DNA of 64,000 nucleotides from Microlunatus sagamiharensis (GTDB lineage: Bacteria > Actinomycetota > Actinomycetes > Propionibacteriales > Propionibacteriaceae): the NCBI RefSeq assembly GCF_900105785.1, contig NZ_LT629799.1:2294001-2358000 (forward strand), given 5' to 3'. The notes under the pieces are model-generated. The model was not told the DNA's origin. It was given only the letters and a program-made list of their open reading frames with translations, and made no database searches. Of this stretch, positions 63,861 through 64,000 are shown in pieces. How positions within the stretch are numbered: position 1 is the stretch's first letter; every line of letters starts with the position of its first letter. A program made the position numbers and the translations under genes.

Positions 63861-64000
63861 TCAGCGGGCCAGGGCCAGGCGGCTCGAGGTCTGGTGCGGG
63901 GTGAGGCGGCTGTGCAGGACGAGGGTCGCGGCGCCGAGGGCGGCGGAGACGTCGCTGGACGCGGACAGGCTCACCGTCGTCGGGTGGACCGCGCGGACGA
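63861..64000 (-). CDS. Probable ROK-family regulator or sugar kinase, C-terminal end (partial)
   Basis: Only the last 46 codons lie in the window; the frame stops at TGA 63861-63863 and runs off the right edge. VSAALGAATLVLHSRLTP resembles the end of ROK proteins (the D-x-x-A-x-GAA-x-L segment). The location next to a sugar module supports a ROK repressor, but the assignment rests on a short tail. Confidence 0.45.
   Translation of the reverse strand, partial: VRAVHPTTVSLSASSDVSAALGAATLVLHSRLTPHQTSSRLALAR

Overview
The window is chromosomal DNA of a very GC-rich Gram-positive actinobacterium. Pointers are the strong G/C bias at third codon positions, many GTG starts, ATGA/GTGA stop-start overlaps inside operons, many apparently leaderless genes, the dimeric alpha2-type glycyl-tRNA synthetase, and the era/YbeY/PhoH and recO/uppS housekeeping blocks. 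A member of Propionibacteriales (Nocardioides- or Microlunatus-like) is my best guess; nothing in the window proves a genus. I see no phage, plasmid, insertion sequence, CRISPR array, rRNA or tRNA.

Layout. 1-12.9 kb: end of a LuxR-type regulator, a small divergent sigma factor, dnaG, a B3/4-domain protein, a GNAT protein, a frameshifted dihydrofolate-reductase-like gene, an HTTM membrane protein with its partner, an aldo/keto reductase, then dgt-dusB-glyS, a polysaccharide deacetylase and a small monooxygenase. 12.9-20.2 kb: a structured repeat element, a GH92 mannosidase with a GT4 glycosyltransferase, a small membrane protein, a secreted Gly-rich/Fn3/OmpA-like protein and a PepSY lipoprotein. 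20.3-28.7 kb: a GntR-controlled ABC importer operon (binding protein, two permeases, a fused double ATPase) that ends in an acetamidase/formamidase-type amidase and a MetX-like hydrolase. 28.8-35.7 kb: uppS, a methyltransferase, a lipoprotein, recO, an M1 peptidase, a diiron protein and a proline-racemase-family enzyme. 35.8-37.7 kb: leuA (frameshifted as assembled) behind a leucine-rich leader peptide and alternative hairpins. 37.8-48.1 kb: a second peptide-type ABC system with divergent ATPase and permease arms, an M19 dipeptidase, a creatinase-like M24 protein, an alpha/beta hydrolase and a tandem Lrp regulator. 48.2-54.9 kb: a YczE-like membrane protein, then the era block, prolyl aminopeptidase and a DUF5709-type protein. 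55-64 kb: a sugar module with an epimerase, a MocA-type oxidoreductase, an ABC sugar importer, VOC and aldo/keto reductase proteins, a GH1 beta-glucosidase and the end of a probable ROK protein.

Three self-contained import-and-process modules stand out: an amide-type one under GntR, a peptide-type one probably under the Lrp protein, and a glycoside one probably under ROK control. The most unusual DNA is non-coding. A roughly 184-bp element with a 17-bp terminal inverted repeat covers the ribosome binding site of the small monooxygenase gene. A second copy of its 144-bp core lies 21 kb away, and the two copies keep their internal stem although the stem sequence differs. A REP-like short repeat has entered or bordered three coding regions. 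Two genes, leuA and the dihydrofolate-reductase-like gene, are each broken by the same kind of defect, one missing G in a G run, so a sequence error must be excluded before either is called dead.
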